Below are positions 15,541-26,370 of a stretch of DNA of 64,000 nt, in pieces (the stretch's first letter is position 1; every line of letters begins with the position of its first letter). Under the pieces are notes generated by a model. It saw only the letters and a list, made by a program, of their open reading frames with translations, made no database searches and had not been told where the DNA came from. A program made the translations under genes and the position numbers. The DNA is from Gordonia malaquae NBRC 108250 (lineage in GTDB: Bacteria > Actinomycetota > Actinomycetes > Mycobacteriales > Mycobacteriaceae). Location of the stretch: assembly GCF_000344135.1 (NCBI RefSeq), contig NZ_BAOP01000001.1:62001-126000 (forward strand), in the 5' to 3' direction.

Positions 15541-17286
15541 TCAGGGGATCTCGGGGTACACGGTGATCGTCGAAGGCTGCTCGGTCACGGCGAACGGCCG
15601 TCCCGATGCGAAGCCGGTGGCGCCCGGCAGCACGAGCGGCCGGACGTCGCCGACGAGCGGAAGCAGGGTGATGCCTGTCGTCCCGGTGAGCGCGAACGCC
15701 AGGTAGCGATCGGAGTAGCCGACGCACGTCGCACCCGCCGCGACCACGTGGTTCGGGTCGAATTGAGCGCCGACATCGACCGGGCGTCCGTCGTTTCGAG
15801 CGACGACGACCCTGGCAGTGTCGTCCAACGTGACGACGAACGGACCGCACGGCGGGCCTGTCGCCGCGCCGCCTCCAGTAGTGCCGATGACGTCACCGCT
15901 CTCGGAGAGGATGAACGTCTCCTGTGCCGGCGTGCGCACGCTCGACTTTCCCACCTGTGTCACCCCGTCGGCGCCGACCGTCCACCGACCGTCGGTGGCG
16001 GAGTACCGGACCCGAGTGATCTGCGTGCGTTCATTCGACGCCCCCGCCGAAGCAAATGTGAAGGTCAAGTGTGCGGTGAAGTCCGATTTCGGAGTCCACT
16101 CTGGAATCGCCGGAGCGGCGGGTTCGGTCGGCGAGTACACGACGACCGCACGCGCACCGCCACTGGTGTTCGAGACGGTGTTGACGAGCATTCCGTCGAC
16201 AAGATCGAGCAGTCCGTTCACAGGACGCCAACTCCGCCCGTCAGATGCGAGCACGACGTCAGGCAGTGCGACCCAGTCGGTGCCGGACCCGAGGCAGTCG
16301 TAGGAGCTCTGACCTGCGCCCGACAACCGTGCACCGGTGCTCGTCGACACCGCGCCCTCCGGTGTCAGCAACCAGTCTCCGCACACCCGCGGAGGTCCGT
16401 TGGTCGAGTCGCCCTCCCAGACGGCGCTGCCGCCGTCCGTGCGGACTCGATAGCGCGATGGCCCGGCATCAACCTGCCCGAAGGGTTCCGCGAACAACGT
16501 CTCCGGACCGCCGCCGATCACTCGGACTCCGGCGCTGAGCGTCTCCACAGTGCTGCCGTCTGCCGCGTGAACGGTGGTGACTCCATTTGACCGCTCCGTC
16601 GCGAATCCGTCGGCGAGCAATGTGACTGCGCATTCACAGTCGGCCACGACCTCGCCCGAGTCCGCGTCACGGACTCGCCGATGATTCGTCGACGGTAGAT
16701 ATGTGACGACGAGCGGAGCCACCTTCTCACGCGGACTCGTCAGGTCGTCGACGACGTTCTCGTCGGCTGGAACGCGCCACTTCTCGTCGCCGTTCGCGGA
16801 GACGACGCGTTGGTCGCCGTACTGTCCGACTACCCACCCGTCAGCGAGAGCGGTCGGCCCGATGCCGCCCGGAGACGCAGGCACGTCCGTCAGGTGGACT
16901 CGAGCTGCCGATTCCAGGTCGACCGCGTAGAACCCTCCCCCGATCTGGCATCCGAGCACCCCCGACCGAGTGCGCGCGCAGGCGTCGAAATTACCGTCGA
17001 AGTCGGTGCCGACGGTTCGGCCGGACGCGTCGTTGATGGAGTACCGGTAGGCGATTCCCGAGCCGGCCGCGAGCATCCACCGCGAGTCGGACGCAGCGAC
17101 GAGCCGTCCGGGGCCGGCGAACAACTCCGCGGGCGGACGAGTCCAATCGCCTGCACTGTCGGACGCGCGAGAACCGCGTGGCTGCGGTCCGTCGTCCAGC
17201 ACGACGACGGCGACCAACACTCCGATGATCGCCAGTGTCGCCGTCACGAACCACCGATGCTGTCGCCCCCACGAGATGACCCCCAT
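15541..17286 (-). CDS. membrane-anchored beta-propeller-like hypothetical protein
   Basis: Not recognised. 581 residues: one N-terminal membrane anchor (WFVTATLAIIGVLVAVVVL), then a large extracytoplasmic part rich in short beta strands with repeating 'GDxxV..DG' turns, as in PQQ/WD-like propellers (RVVSANGDEKWRVPADENV, TTVHAADGSTVETL). Several Cys residues (for example DCECAV) could form disulfides outside the membrane. ATG 17286 is chosen; GTG 17310 is possible. It follows the duplicated membrane protein gene by 31 bases on the same strand, so they are likely co-transcribed. Confidence 0.6.
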   Translation of the reverse strand: MGVISWGRQHRWFVTATLAIIGVLVAVVVLDDGPQPRGSRASDSAGDWTRPPAELFAGPGRLVAASDSRWMLAAGSGIAYRYSINDASGRTVGTDFDGNFDACARTRSGVLGCQIGGGFYAVDLESAARVHLTDVPASPGGIGPTALADGWVVGQYGDQRVVSANGDEKWRVPADENVVDDLTSPREKVAPLVVTYLPSTNHRRVRDADSGEVVADCECAVTLLADGFATERSNGVTTVHAADGSTVETLSAGVRVIGGGPETLFAEPFGQVDAGPSRYRVRTDGGSAVWEGDSTNGPPRVCGDWLLTPEGAVSTSTGARLSGAGQSSYDCLGSGTDWVALPDVVLASDGRSWRPVNGLLDLVDGMLVNTVSNTSGGARAVVVYSPTEPAAPAIPEWTPKSDFTAHLTFTFASAGASNERTQITRVRYSATDGRWTVGADGVTQVGKSSVRTPAQETFILSESGDVIGTTGGGAATGPPCGPFVVTLDDTARVVVARNDGRPVDVGAQFDPNHVVAAGATCVGYSDRYLAFALTGTTGITLLPLVGDVRPLVLPGATGFASGRPFAVTEQPSTITVYPEIP

Positions 17287-17317
17287 GACTGGACTATCGA
17301 AACACGGCACGCGGACG

Positions 17318-18475
17318 CTACGTCTCCTTGTCCATCAACCGCGCTCGGAACCCGCGGGCGAGGACCGCGGACCCGAACCCGGTGCCGCCGGTGAACTCGC
17401 GTCCCCACCGGACGCCGCTGAGGTCGTAACCGTCGCGCAACACGTCGTCGTGCGCTTCGGTCAGGATGACCCGGTCGGACGAATCTGCGAACTCGTAGAC
17501 CTGCCACCTGGTGCCGGTGGAGAACCGGTGGAGTTGGTCGGGGTTGATGTAGTCGGCGAGCACCGAGTCGAACGGGACACCGCCTTCCTCGACGCGGACG
17601 GCGAAGAGCTCGATGCTCCCGCCGTCGCCGTCGCCGACGGTCTCGACCCCGGTGACCGTTGCACTGCGCGGACGGTCATAGATCGCGGGGAACGGCCGCA
17701 GATTCCCAACGATCTCCATCCAGGCCAGAACACCCGCGGCCCCCACCGCGAGGATCGACAGCACCTGTGCCCACCAGGGCCAAGGCACAAGAAACGCCGC
17801 AGCAGGAAGCCCTGTCGCGACACTGACCAGGGCCGCCAAGGTCACGACGAACATTCCCCAGTTCGGGCGGGCGCGGTCTGCCGCCGTTGGATGGTCGGTG
17901 TGCAGGTCAGGCAGTCGGTCGCGGAACCCTCGGGCGACGATCTCCGATCCGTACCCATCCGTTCCGTCGACGTCGGTGAAACCGCGGACGTCGCCGAGGT
18001 CGTAGCCGTAGCGCCGGACGTCGTCGTGCGCGCCGGTGAGAATCACGCGGGTCCGGCTTGCTGCGAACTCGTACACCTCCCACTGCGATCCGACACTGAA
18101 CCGGTGCCGATCGTCGACGTGGACGCGGTCGGCGATCACCGACTCGAACGAGCCGCGCGCGGTATCGACTCGGACGTCGAACAGCGTGCGCGGACCGTCG
18201 GTGTGCATGCCCGTGATCGTCGCGGGCCGGGGCCCACCGTAAATCGCTGGGAATGGTCGAAGTCCGTTGTCGAGCGATGCCCAGCCCAGCAGCGCCGCCG
18301 CCGTCGCGACCACCGCTGCGACCAAACGCGCCCACCACGGCCATGACAGGCCGAACGCTAGCGCCAGAACCACAATCCCGAGAAGGACACAGCCACCGGC
18401 CGCGCACAGCGCGAACCTCGCCACACGTCGATCTCGCTCGCGCGGAGATCGAGACGCCTTTCCGGTGCTCCTCAT
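17318..18475 (-). CDS. membrane protein made of two duplicated halves
   Basis: 385 residues forming a tandem duplication. Each half has a two-helix hairpin containing a PWPWW or SWPWW motif, then RPFPAIY, an ATxTG strand, a WEVYEF/WQVYEF strand, an RVILTxAHDDV segment, and ends VARGFRxRL or LARGFRARL. The soluble module presumably faces one side of the membrane. I do not recognise the family and cannot assign a function. It is probably co-transcribed with the propeller-like gene that follows. Confidence 0.65.
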   Translation of the reverse strand: MRSTGKASRSPRERDRRVARFALCAAGGCVLLGIVVLALAFGLSWPWWARLVAAVVATAAALLGWASLDNGLRPFPAIYGGPRPATITGMHTDGPRTLFDVRVDTARGSFESVIADRVHVDDRHRFSVGSQWEVYEFAASRTRVILTGAHDDVRRYGYDLGDVRGFTDVDGTDGYGSEIVARGFRDRLPDLHTDHPTAADRARPNWGMFVVTLAALVSVATGLPAAAFLVPWPWWAQVLSILAVGAAGVLAWMEIVGNLRPFPAIYDRPRSATVTGVETVGDGDGGSIELFAVRVEEGGVPFDSVLADYINPDQLHRFSTGTRWQVYEFADSSDRVILTEAHDDVLRDGYDLSGVRWGREFTGGTGFGSAVLARGFRARLMDKET

Positions 18476-18578
18476 CTCCGGATCGTAACGCCAGGTGATT
18501 CGTGTCCGCCTCCACTGACGTCGTCGGCGAACGGGGTCAAGGGCTCGTTATCGGTGGAGCGATGGGGAGTCGAGCCGC

Positions 18579-19574
18579 TCACGTCAGATCGATGACCGTC
18601 TTACCCAGCTTCCCGTCGCCGCTCAACAGCGAGGCGAACCCATCTGCGACGGACTCCAGGCCGCTGAACCTCGTCGTCTCCGACGCGAGGCGGCCGGACT
18701 CCACCAGCGGAACCGCCTCGGCCAGGAACGCCGCCCGCATCTCCAGGTGGTCGGTGACGAGCATCCCCGTCATCGACAGACGCCTGGTGATGATCTCGGT
18801 GAGGTTCCGCGGAGCCGCAGGCCCGCGCGTCCCATACGTCTCGATCATCCCGCAGGAGACGATGCGTCCACCGACGTTCATCGTCGCCAACGCCGCCTCC
18901 AGGTGACTGCCGCCGATGTTGTCGAAGTAGACGTCGAGGCCGTCAGTCGCCGAACGGACCGCCGAGGCAAGATCGCCGGCGCGGTAGTCGATCGCGGCGT
19001 CGACACCAACGACGTCGGTGAGATACCGGCATTTGTCGGCGCCACCGGCAGATCCGATTACCGTGCCAGCACCTCGGCTCTTCGCCAACTGAACGACCGC
19101 CGACCCCACGGCGCCTGCAGCACCTGAAACCCACAGCACGTCGTCAGACGTGAACTCCGCGACGGCGAGTCCGACGAACGCGGTGAGCCCGGGAGCTCCG
19201 AGGACCCCGAGCCAGGTCTCGGGAGGAACCGCGTCGGTGGGCTCGATGAGCGAGGCGGTCGCGGCATCGACGACGGCCCGGTCTCGCCACCCGCCCGAGT
19301 GCAGCACCCAGTCCCCGACCGACAGCCGCTCGTCTGCCGTCTCGATGACTCGGCCGACGGCTCGCGACTCGATGACGTCGCCGATCGCAAACTTCGGCGC
19401 ATAGGTGTCTGCCGTCAGTCGCGGAATCATCGACGGATCGATGCTGAGCGCCGTCGACTCGACTAGGACGTGCCCGGCCCTCACCGAGGGGACGGCCCGC
19501 TCGACGATCTCGAAGCCGCCGAAGTCCTGTCGGTTCGCGGGTCGACGAGCCAGAATCACCTCGCGCGCGATCAC
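18579..19574 (-). CDS. NADP-dependent medium-chain oxidoreductase (alkenal/quinone reductase type)
   Basis: 331 residues, zinc-free MDR family. It has the N-terminal GroES-like fold with FEIVERAVPSVRAGHVLV, DPSMIPRL, then the nucleotide-binding loop VSGAAGAVGSAVVQLAKSRG and the FDNIGG motif (YFDNIGGSHLEAAL) typical of prostaglandin/leukotriene B4 12-hydroxydehydrogenase-like enzymes that reduce alpha,beta-unsaturated carbonyls. GTG 19574 overlaps the upstream stop by 4 bases; GTG 19580 is an alternative. It is coupled to the deacetylase-type gene. Confidence 0.87.
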   Translation of the reverse strand: MIAREVILARRPANRQDFGGFEIVERAVPSVRAGHVLVESTALSIDPSMIPRLTADTYAPKFAIGDVIESRAVGRVIETADERLSVGDWVLHSGGWRDRAVVDAATASLIEPTDAVPPETWLGVLGAPGLTAFVGLAVAEFTSDDVLWVSGAAGAVGSAVVQLAKSRGAGTVIGSAGGADKCRYLTDVVGVDAAIDYRAGDLASAVRSATDGLDVYFDNIGGSHLEAALATMNVGGRIVSCGMIETYGTRGPAAPRNLTEIITRRLSMTGMLVTDHLEMRAAFLAEAVPLVESGRLASETTRFSGLESVADGFASLLSGDGKLGKTVIDLT

Positions 19575-20515
19575 GTCCACGACCAGTCGGCGATGGTGCC
19601 GCCCGCACGGGTCGACATCCGCGAGATCAGGTCGTCGTACACCGCGAACGGACTCTCGCCGTCGGCGAGACCGGTTGTCAGCACGCTCGCCATTCGCTCG
19701 TCGCTGATCGTCGTGGGAACGTCGATTCCGACGGTGGCAGCCAGCCGCTGCAGATGATTGCGGAATGCGGGCGTCACCGGCGTCATCACCCGATTCACTG
19801 GGTGGCTCATCGCGTCGTCGAGGCCGACGAACTCAGCCCCGGCCTCCCGAAACCGGGCGAGGATCTCCGCGATGCAGTCCTGTGCGATCGACGTCCCGTG
19901 AATCAGCCAGATCAGAGGTGCCTCGGTCCCCAGGATCCGATACTGAGCCTCCGAAGTTCCCTTGAGTCGACTGACAGCCGCCTCGATGTACGACGCGCGG
20001 AGCATGCGCGCAGCGTCGTGATCACCGCCCTCGACCGCTCGCCAGTAGGGCGCTATCCAGGCGAAATCGCCGAACCACGCCGTGATCGGCGCGTTCGCAT
20101 AACCTGCCGATGAGAGATGGTCCTCGACGCGTCCACGCTTCTCCTCCGAGTCACCTGTCATGTCCATCGCATACCTGAAGTACTTACGGGGAGCCTTCTC
20201 GATGAGGTCGCCGACGAAGTCTTCGGACCGTTTGATGTCGTCGACATACTGCTCGCCGGTGACCCAGTTGAGGCACGCATGACAATGCGTGTGGTTTCCG
20301 AGGTGGTGGCCCGAATCGACCCACCGGTCGAGGACTTCGCGATTCGACGGATCGTCCTCGAGCGGTGCCGTGTGCGCGAACCCGTACACCCCGTTCACGC
20401 CGTTGTCCGCGAACGCACCGAGCAGCGCGTCCGTGACGCTCGACGCGGAGTAGCCGCCGGGCATCGGCGTCCCGTCCCACAACAGCAGTTCGTCGACTGT
20501 GATTGCAATCTTCAT
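19571..20515 (-). CDS. polysaccharide deacetylase (NodB-fold) family protein
   Basis: 314 residues. The NodB signature is visible: TVDE at 6-9 in place of the usual TFDD, and GNHTHCH, giving the zinc-binding H-T-x-x-H. The C-terminal IWLIHGTSIAQDCI and AEFVGLDDAM fit the barrel's later strands. There is no signal peptide, so the substrate is probably cytosolic and need not be a polysaccharide. It starts an operon with the MDR reductase. An AraC regulator lies upstream on the same strand (92-base gap). Confidence 0.8.
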   Translation of the reverse strand: MKIAITVDELLLWDGTPMPGGYSASSVTDALLGAFADNGVNGVYGFAHTAPLEDDPSNREVLDRWVDSGHHLGNHTHCHACLNWVTGEQYVDDIKRSEDFVGDLIEKAPRKYFRYAMDMTGDSEEKRGRVEDHLSSAGYANAPITAWFGDFAWIAPYWRAVEGGDHDAARMLRASYIEAAVSRLKGTSEAQYRILGTEAPLIWLIHGTSIAQDCIAEILARFREAGAEFVGLDDAMSHPVNRVMTPVTPAFRNHLQRLAATVGIDVPTTISDERMASVLTTGLADGESPFAVYDDLISRMSTRAGGTIADWSWT

Positions 20516-20606
20516 GCCCCCGACTGTGCCTCCTGTCACACGGCATGATCTGCTCCACGACGCAGAGAAATTGACCCTGCACGCACGGAACCGAACGTGC
20601 GGAGTC

Positions 20607-21554
20607 CTAGACGCTCGCGGAACGGCGGAGATCAGTCGGCGTCATTCCGTAGCGGGAACGCACCGCTCGGCAGAAGACGGGGTAGGTGGCGAACCCGCAC
20701 AGTGTCGAGATCGCGGTCAGCGACGTGTTCGCGAACCGCGGATTGGTCAGGGCGGAATGGGCGAGTTCCAGACGCCGCGCCCGTATCAGCTCGGAGACCG
20801 TCGAGCCGTCGGCCCGCACCACCGACTGGACATGACGCACTGACCAGCCGATAGCCGCCGCGATCACCGTCACTGACAGGTCGGGATCGCCGGCGTGGTC
20901 GTGGATGTAGTGACGGACGGCCTGCGCGACGGCGTCGCGGTGCTCGTCGGAGTCGACGGCCGCCTCCGCCGACGCGATGGCGCACAGATCGAAGACTCGC
21001 TCACACGCCGACTCGAATCCGCGCACCGCCAACGCCGTCCGCTGCTCGGTGAGAGCCGTCAGCATGGAGAACGCGACCCCAGCCAGCCCGACCCGACCAT
21101 CGACGACGAGCGATCCAGTGGACGGCAGCAGGTGCTGCACGCTCGATGAGGGAGCGAGCAGACTGATCGCCCCGCTGACCTCCGTGTGCTCGCAGACGAT
21201 CGGCTGGTCGAGCGGTACGACGGCGATCTCGCCTGGCGACAATCGGATACGGCGCCCGGCCTGTTCGACAGTCAGCCGACCCGAGGTCACCGCTACGATC
21301 TCGACGGTGTCCTGTTCGTCGCCGCTGATCGCCGCACGGTCACGGACGAGCCGTTCCGGGGAGCCTGTCCACTCGACGAGACGGTGCCGCTGAGTCGCCT
21401 GCCACCTCAGCCTGCCGGTGTAATCGGCACCCGGAGCACTCACCGTGAACCTCCCATGCAGACGTGACACCTCGGCCTGCCACTCCGTGACGGCACCACC
21501 GGCGAAATCGCCGATCCGATAGCCGGCGGACAGACCGTTGTCGGGGACACTCAC
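20607..21554 (-). CDS. AraC-family transcriptional regulator
   Basis: 315 residues: an N-terminal AraC_binding_2-like sensor with cupin-type strands (GRLTVEQAGRRIRLSPGEIAVVPLDQP), then the two-HTH domain LSVTVIAAAIGWSVRHVQSVV and TSLTAISTLCGFATYPVFCRAVRSRYGMTPTDLR. GTG 21554 is preceded by GGAGGTGA. It probably controls the downstream deacetylase/reductase genes, by position only. Confidence 0.88.
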   Translation of the reverse strand: MSVPDNGLSAGYRIGDFAGGAVTEWQAEVSRLHGRFTVSAPGADYTGRLRWQATQRHRLVEWTGSPERLVRDRAAISGDEQDTVEIVAVTSGRLTVEQAGRRIRLSPGEIAVVPLDQPIVCEHTEVSGAISLLAPSSSVQHLLPSTGSLVVDGRVGLAGVAFSMLTALTEQRTALAVRGFESACERVFDLCAIASAEAAVDSDEHRDAVAQAVRHYIHDHAGDPDLSVTVIAAAIGWSVRHVQSVVRADGSTVSELIRARRLELAHSALTNPRFANTSLTAISTLCGFATYPVFCRAVRSRYGMTPTDLRRSASV

Positions 21555-22031
21555 GAGCTCACCTCCGTGCAGCAGGGCTCCGATGACGCAGTGTGTTCGG
21601 TTCTTTCCCGACCATTCCGCTCAACTCTGACGCTAACATCGGCCCATGCAGACCAGGGGAGCGATTCGCGCGCGATCGCGCTGGTCACCACGGCAGTCGG
21701 AACTGCGGATCGGCAGTTACTCTCGTCGCCGACGAAACGTTCGCAACCCCACCGTCGGTCGCGGCAGCGCAGGAGGGAGGTGATCAGACCGCCGTCGGAC
21801 TTGAACTGCTCGGTGCCGAACGGACTGACTCTGCTGGCGCATCAGCATCTCGGCAGAAATCTCCCGAGGCCCGCTCATCGCCAGTCATGAGAACGACCTG
21901 TTGCCACGCACCTGGGACGCGACTCGCCCGCGTGGACGGAGCGAGGCCATCACGCTGCGGAGCAGCGGAATTCCCGGCTCATCGACAACTAAAAAACCCG
22001 CCTCGACCGAAGTCGAAGCGGGTTTTCGAAG
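21555..22031. other. intergenic region, AraC promoter side and tRNA terminator
   Basis: About 480 bases without a convincing gene. It holds the ribosome-binding site and presumably the promoter of the AraC gene at its left end and the terminator of tRNA-Ala at its right end. Open frames here run through the tRNA gene in antisense and look spurious. I see no repeat or RNA motif in 21650-21985. Confidence 0.5.
21991..22026 (-). terminator. terminator of tRNA-Ala
   Basis: Read on the minus strand: AAAACCCGC, an inner region with TTCGACTTCGGTCGA, then GCGGGTTTTTT. A GC stem with a T-run lies directly downstream of the tRNA 3' end. Confidence 0.75.
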
Positions 22032-22104
22032 TGGAGCTAAGGGGACTCGAACCCCTGACCCCCACACTGCCAGTGTGGTGCGCTACCAGCTGCGCCATAG
22101 CCCC
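22032..22104 (-). tRNA. tRNA-Ala (anticodon GGC)
   Basis: A 73-base cloverleaf beginning GGGGCTATGGCGCAGC. The anticodon arm is CCACA-CTGGCAG-TGTGG with GGC in the loop; the T arm contains GGTTCGAGTCC. The acceptor GGGGCTA pairs with TAGCTCC and carries the G3-U70 wobble that marks alanine tRNAs. CCA is not encoded. Confidence 0.95.
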
Positions 22105-22294
22105 GTGTTCACTTGTTCACACCCAGGCCGTTGCCTTTCTGAGTGCGCTAGCTAAGTTACCGTACCGCCTTCGCAGCGACCAAATCCCCTGGACCGAGGC
22201 TCGACGCCATCTCGAGCGCGCATCCAACCCATCTCCAGGAGATCGAAACTAAGTTCGAAGAAACTATTGCTTCTGTCGCAATTCGGACGTAACA

Positions 22295-22310
22295 TAGAAC
22301 ATACATTCGA
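22295..22310 (+). promoter_or_regulatory. LexA (SOS) box-like site
   Basis: TAGAACATACATTCGA differs little from the mycobacterial SOS consensus TCGAAC-N4-GTTCGA and lies 22 bases before the start of the DUF222/HNH gene. Members of the related 13E12 family in M. tuberculosis are known to be DNA-damage inducible, which supports the reading. Confidence 0.55.
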
Positions 22311-22332
22311 TCAAGCGAAGGAGGCGGCCGCG

Positions 22333-23871
22333 ATGAACACCACAACGTCCGATGATCGGGTCGATCTCAATGCACTCGGCACCGAGTCGGCCGGGAACGA
22401 CTTCGACGACATGGGTGCATACCGCGCGCTGTGGGCCGCGGAGTCGAAGCTCATGTGGCGTCGGCTTCAACTCGTGATCGCGGTTCTCAGCCGTCGGACT
22501 GCCGGCATCGCGGGAGACGACTCTGAGTCGGATCGCCTGCTTCTCGACGCCGAGACGGTGCTCGGCGCCGAGGTGGCGGCGCTCATGTCCATGTCGGACG
22601 GCGCGGGCCGGACCGTCGTCGACACCGCGTTGGAGGCACGAGACCGCCTCGTGCACGTCGCAAACCTGCTTCGCGACGGCCTGATCTCCGTCGCGTCGTT
22701 CCGCGAGATCATCCTGCAGTGCAAGGCGATCGTCGACGCCGACGTCATGGCAATCGTCGATGCGGAGATCGCGACCGAGATCCGTGAGAGCGGCCCCGTC
22801 TCGAAGACCGACGCGTCATCGATTGCACGCCGCCACGTCGCCGAGACCGACCCCGACGCCGTGCGTGACGCCCGGCAGGCGCGCGGCAAGGGGGTGACGG
22901 TGTCGCATGACGGCGACGAGTCCGTACTGACGATCGCCGCCGACGCGGAGCAGGTCCTCCTCGCCAAGAAGGCCGTCGAGGCGTCCGCCGCCGAACTGAC
23001 GTGCGCCGACGACTCCCGTTCGGTCGGTGCCCGCCGCGCCGACCTCGCGATCGCACGCCTCACCGGCGGCGAGTTCACGTGCAACTGCGGCAACCCCGAA
23101 TGCCCGGCCACGGCGACCGCCGCCGAGGTGGCCGAGCGTTTCGCACGGGTCGTCGTCCACGTCGTCGCGGATGCATCGACACTCAACGGCGAGTCGGACA
23201 AGGCCGGGTGGATGGACGGTTACGGCGTGATCGACGCCCACCACGTGCGGGAAGCTGCAGCGCGGCCGGACGCCACCGTGCGCCCGCTCGACATGGCGGC
23301 GATCGCCGACAACCCGGCCCAGGCAGGCAGCCCGTACCGCCCGACAGCGGCGACGGACACCGCCGTCCGCGCCGTTCACGGCACGTGCTCTGTGCCCGGT
23401 TGCGCCCGGGCCGCGTGGTCGTGCGATCTCGACCACGTCACCGAGTACAACCATGCCGACCCCGAGTCGGGCGGCGCGACGTGCCCGTGCAACCTGGCCC
23501 CGAAGTGCCGTTTTCACCATCTGGTGAAGACTTTCGTCGACGGATGGCTCGACGACCTCGTGATCGATGCCAACGGCGTCATCTGGGTGGAGACCGTCAC
23601 CCCGTCCGGACAGTCCGTTCGGACACGTGCCGCCAACCAATGGCTCGTCCCCGACCTCGGGCTGCTCCCCTGCAGGCACGGCGCACCCGTCGAGCCCGGA
23701 ACGCCCGACCGGTCGGAGCCTCCACAGCGTTCCGCGACCCGGGCCGCGACCAAACGCGTCTACCGCATGCGACTCCGGTCGCAGCGTCGCTTCGCGCGCG
23801 CCTGTGCCGAAGCCGAAGCGAAAGTCCTCGCCGGAAAGGAGTTCAACAGCGCAGGCGAACCGCCGTTCTGA
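22333..23871 (+). CDS. DUF222 and HNH-endonuclease domain protein (13E12 type)
   Basis: 512 residues. The N-terminal two thirds is the helical DUF222 domain (AAESKLMWRRLQLVIAVLSRR... RDRLVHVANLLRDGLIS). At about 352-400 is the HNH domain: CSVPGCARAAWSCDLDHVTEY, then CNLAPKCRFHHLVKT, with C-x4-C, DH and HH intact. This family is multi-copy and often mobile-looking in Gordonia, Rhodococcus and mycobacteria; its role is unclear. The start has AAGGAGG 9 bases upstream and a LexA-like box before that. Its stop abuts the convergent DsbA-like gene with no gap. Confidence 0.9.
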   Translation: MNTTTSDDRVDLNALGTESAGNDFDDMGAYRALWAAESKLMWRRLQLVIAVLSRRTAGIAGDDSESDRLLLDAETVLGAEVAALMSMSDGAGRTVVDTALEARDRLVHVANLLRDGLISVASFREIILQCKAIVDADVMAIVDAEIATEIRESGPVSKTDASSIARRHVAETDPDAVRDARQARGKGVTVSHDGDESVLTIAADAEQVLLAKKAVEASAAELTCADDSRSVGARRADLAIARLTGGEFTCNCGNPECPATATAAEVAERFARVVVHVVADASTLNGESDKAGWMDGYGVIDAHHVREAAARPDATVRPLDMAAIADNPAQAGSPYRPTAATDTAVRAVHGTCSVPGCARAAWSCDLDHVTEYNHADPESGGATCPCNLAPKCRFHHLVKTFVDGWLDDLVIDANGVIWVETVTPSGQSVRTRAANQWLVPDLGLLPCRHGAPVEPGTPDRSEPPQRSATRAATKRVYRMRLRSQRRFARACAEAEAKVLAGKEFNSAGEPPF

Positions 23872-24588
23872 TCAAGACTTCGGCGGGTTCGCGATCAGCT
23901 CGTCGAGCCACGCCGGCCCGTCGGTGATGCCGTCGACCACGGTGCCCGCCGAGAGCACAGTCGGCGTCACGATGTCGCCCCTGGTCGAGTTCTCCAACTG
24001 ACCGCTCGAAGCATCGGCCATTCCGCGGGCCTCATCGACAAGCGCGCCATCGGCGATGCAGGTCTGCGAGGCCTGCGAAGCGCCCGCCGCCGCCGCCAGC
24101 TTCGCGATGTCGGCATTCGACGGGTCGTCGCCGGCCTTCGCGAACAACTGCGAGTGCAACTTCCAGAACACGTCCCGGTTGTCGTTGCGGGCCACGCAGA
24201 GCACCGCAGCCGCACCGCGCGACGAGAAGTCACCCGAGCCGGACTCCTTGTCCAAGAAGTTCAGCATGTGGTAGCGAACACGAACCTGACCTGCGACGAC
24301 CTTGGCCTGAATCGCCGCGCCCGACTTCTCTTCGAACGCCTTGCAGTGGGGGCAGTTGAAGTCCTCGAAGACGTCGATCGTCTCGGGCGCGGTCCGCTCC
24401 CCGACGATGAACGACGCGTTCTCGGCCAGCACCTTGTCGTCGACCGGCGGGTAGTCCTTGTTCATCTGCCACAGGACGCCTCCCACCACCAACGCCACCA
24501 CCACGGCGGCCACCGCGATCAGCGCATACGACGTCTTGCTCGACGTCGACTTCGGCTCGTACTTCGTGTTCTCGCGGTCAGTGCTCAC
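23872..24588 (-). CDS. membrane-anchored DsbA-like thiol oxidoreductase
   Basis: 238 residues. A cytosolic N-tail, one membrane anchor (YALIAVAAVVVALVVGGVLW, 21-40), then a thioredoxin fold with the active site CPHC at 79-82 in VFEDFNCPHCKAF and the cis-proline in DIVTPTVL. It oxidises or isomerises disulfides of exported proteins. A second Cys pair (VLCVAR and QTCIAD) may form a structural disulfide, as in mycobacterial DsbA-like Rv2969c, which it resembles. Confidence 0.88.
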   Translation of the reverse strand: MSTDRENTKYEPKSTSSKTSYALIAVAAVVVALVVGGVLWQMNKDYPPVDDKVLAENASFIVGERTAPETIDVFEDFNCPHCKAFEEKSGAAIQAKVVAGQVRVRYHMLNFLDKESGSGDFSSRGAAAVLCVARNDNRDVFWKLHSQLFAKAGDDPSNADIAKLAAAAGASQASQTCIADGALVDEARGMADASSGQLENSTRGDIVTPTVLSAGTVVDGITDGPAWLDELIANPPKS

Positions 24589-24607
24589 GACTACGACTGT
24601 AGCGGCC

Positions 24608-24646
24608 TCTCGACTGCGCTCGAGGAGCAGAGACTGCGCTCGAGGA
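24608..24646. repeat. intergenic repeat element, tandem ACTGCGCTCGAGGA
   Basis: TCTCGACTGCGCTCGA (24608-24623) is followed by a second copy of ACTGCGCTCGAGGA at 24633-24646. The 16-base core occurs again, identical, at 5995-6010 in another 3' intergenic space. It is probably a small dispersed repeat of this genome. Confidence 0.5.
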
Positions 24647-24660
24647 CCAGCAAAGACCGA

Positions 24661-26304
<1,644 letters not shown>

Positions 26305-26370
26305 GTGAACGATTCTGCCATCGACGAGTCGCTATTGTCGGAGCAGAAGGGCCAAGCGAACTGGGGGCAA

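Noticed and set aside
21593..22252. 219-codon plus-strand frame
   Set aside because: It runs antisense through tRNA-Ala and its terminator and has no coherent protein features.
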